From the NCBI RefSeq assembly GCF_002165375.2, contig NZ_CP032134.1:2418001-2482000 (forward strand): DNA of 64,000 bases, given 5' to 3'. Both the position numbers and the translations under genes were made by a program. Positions 62,913 to 64,000 of this stretch are shown here, in pieces. Source of the stretch: Acinetobacter chinensis. GTDB lineage: Bacteria > Pseudomonadota > Gammaproteobacteria > Pseudomonadales > Moraxellaceae. How positions within the stretch are numbered: position 1 is the first letter of the stretch; every line of letters begins with the position of its first letter. The notes beneath the pieces were generated by a model. It was not told the DNA's origin. It saw only the letters and a list, made by a program, of their open reading frames with translations, and did no database searches.

Positions 62913-64000
62913 ATGCTGACCATTCTCGGTTTAGGCATGATCCTGTGCTTTATGTACCTGATCATGTCCAGACGAATGACCGCTCTTGCGGCTTTAACAC
63001 TTATTCCTGTTTTATTTGCACTGATTGCCTATGGTCTTGGATCATTTATGGGCGTAGAAAGCCTGGCACATATTGAACTCAGTGGTTTAGGCGAAATGAT
63101 GCTTGACGGTGTGAAGAAACTTGCACCTACAGGTGTGATGTTACTTTTCGCTATTCTTTATTTTGCCATTATGATTGATACAGGTCTCTTCGATCCATCT
63201 GTAAAATTTATTTTAAGACTGGTCAAGGGTGATCCGCTCAAAGTCGTCATGGGTACAATTACCCTGACCCTGATTGTGTCACTTGATGGCGATGGTTCCA
63301 CCACATACATGATCTGTGTGGCAGCCATGTTACCGCTCTACAAACGCTTAGGCATGAGTCCGCTGATTATGGCGAGCCTGATGATGCTTGCCAGCGGTAT
63401 CATGAACTTAACACCATGGGGTGGTCCAACTGCCCGTGCTGCAAGCGCACTGCATGTAGATGCCAGTGATGTCTTTGTCCCGATGATTCTCCCAATGATT
63501 TTTTCAATCGGCTGGCTTTACTTTGTCGGTTTCATGTATGGCCGTATGGAACGTAAGCGCCTGGGTATTGTTGAACTGGATATCAGTCATGGTGACAATA
63601 TTCAGATTTCCAGCAATCCAGAAGCGAACCGCGAGCATTTAAGATGGTTCAATGGTTTACTGACTTTGGTACTGATGATCAGTCTGATCAAAGGTGTCCT
63701 GCCAATGTCGGTCCTGTTTATGATTGCATTGTGTATTGCACTGGTGGTGAATTATAAAGATGTTGATATGCAGAAATCACTGGTTGCAAACCATGCCGGC
63801 AGTGCCCTCAACGTCGTCGGTATTATCTTTGCAGCGGGTATTTTCACAGGTATTCTGGCAGGAACGGGAATGGTCGATGCCATGTCCAAAGAACTGGTGG
63901 CTATTATTCCTGAAAGTATGGGACCTTATCTGGCACCCATCACTGCGATTGTGAGTATGCCTTTAACCTTCTTTATGTCCAATGATGCCTTCTATTATGG
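62913..64000 (+). CDS. CitMHS-family citrate/dicarboxylate transporter (3' end cut)
   Basis: First 362 residues of a polytopic inner-membrane transporter running off the right edge; the family has about 430. MLTILGLGMILCFMYLIMS at the start, the conserved SLDGDGSTTYMI loop, MNLTPWGGPTARAASAL and the late SNDAFYYG are hallmarks of CitMHS metal-citrate:H+ symporters. The frame has no stop within the window. Confidence 0.93.
   Translation, partial: MLTILGLGMILCFMYLIMSRRMTALAALTLIPVLFALIAYGLGSFMGVESLAHIELSGLGEMMLDGVKKLAPTGVMLLFAILYFAIMIDTGLFDPSVKFILRLVKGDPLKVVMGTITLTLIVSLDGDGSTTYMICVAAMLPLYKRLGMSPLIMASLMMLASGIMNLTPWGGPTARAASALHVDASDVFVPMILPMIFSIGWLYFVGFMYGRMERKRLGIVELDISHGDNIQISSNPEANREHLRWFNGLLTLVLMISLIKGVLPMSVLFMIALCIALVVNYKDVDMQKSLVANHAGSALNVVGIIFAAGIFTGILAGTGMVDAMSKELVAIIPESMGPYLAPITAIVSMPLTFFMSNDAFYY

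Noticed and set aside
1..64000. tRNA genes, CRISPR arrays, insertion sequences, prophage
   Set aside because: Intergenic regions were read for cloverleaf arms, regularly spaced direct repeats, transposase-like genes and integrase or structural phage genes; none was found.

Overview
The window is a chromosomal segment of a gammaproteobacterium that I place in Acinetobacter. The grounds are the gene set and order (type VI secretion cluster with the Acinetobacter-specific genes asaA, asaB and tagX), the Acinetobacter-type isocitrate lyase, a MarR-GNAT fusion regulator, moderate-to-low GC with AT-rich intergenic spacers, and a recurring terminator stem (AACCGATG/CATCGGTT). The species cannot be fixed from the sequence alone. 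No rRNA, tRNA, CRISPR array, insertion sequence or prophage was recognised.

Left part (1-12,000): the 3' part of an MFS transporter with a small overlapping membrane ORF; a LysR regulator divergent from a pirin; a GNAT acetyltransferase; a RecF-like AAA ATPase; a MarR-GNAT fusion regulator with two palindromic operator candidates in front of it; soluble transhydrogenase sthA divergent from lipoyl synthase lipA; an AT-rich stretch with a decayed gene of unknown function; and a pdxB-epmA pair.

Centre (12,113-33,575): a complete core type VI secretion system in two divergent operons separated by a very AT-rich 379-bp region. Leftward: asaA(tslA)-tssB-tssC-hcp-tssE-tssF-tssG-asaB-tssM-tagF-tagN. 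Rightward: tssH(clpV)-tssA-tssK-tssL-(membrane protein)-tagX. TssB/C (sheath), Hcp (tube), TssE/F/G/K/A (baseplate and assembly), TssL/M (membrane complex), ClpV (recycling) and TagX (peptidoglycan endopeptidase making room for the machine) together form a contractile injector. No tssJ, vgrG, PAAR, effector/immunity pair or Ppk/Ppp/Fha regulation genes are present here. A perfect 11-bp inverted repeat sits directly behind hcp.

Right part (33,600-64,000): mostly housekeeping and metabolism. It holds a putative solute-binding protein, 5-formyl-THF cyclo-ligase, lon, a VOC protein followed by a convincing small-RNA-like run of hairpins, an M28 peptidase, rlmH, a DOPA-dioxygenase-like protein, two tandem META-domain lipoproteins, an HSL-type esterase, NADP-type glutamate dehydrogenase, an orphan soluble RnfB-like ferredoxin next to nth, adk, a DUF445 protein, mrdA (PBP2)-rsmD, a TauE/SafE permease, an SDR, an acyltransferase, an NlpE-like lipoprotein, isocitrate lyase aceA divergent from a LysR regulator, a CNNM/HlyC-type CBS protein and the 5' part of a CitMHS-family transporter.

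The type VI cluster is an established Acinetobacter system rather than a new one. The observations most worth a second look are the small-RNA candidate at 39.1 kb, the hcp-tssE hairpin, the paired operators of the MarR-GNAT regulator, the anchorless RnfB next to nth, and the dispersed GAAGTAAAATG hairpin element.
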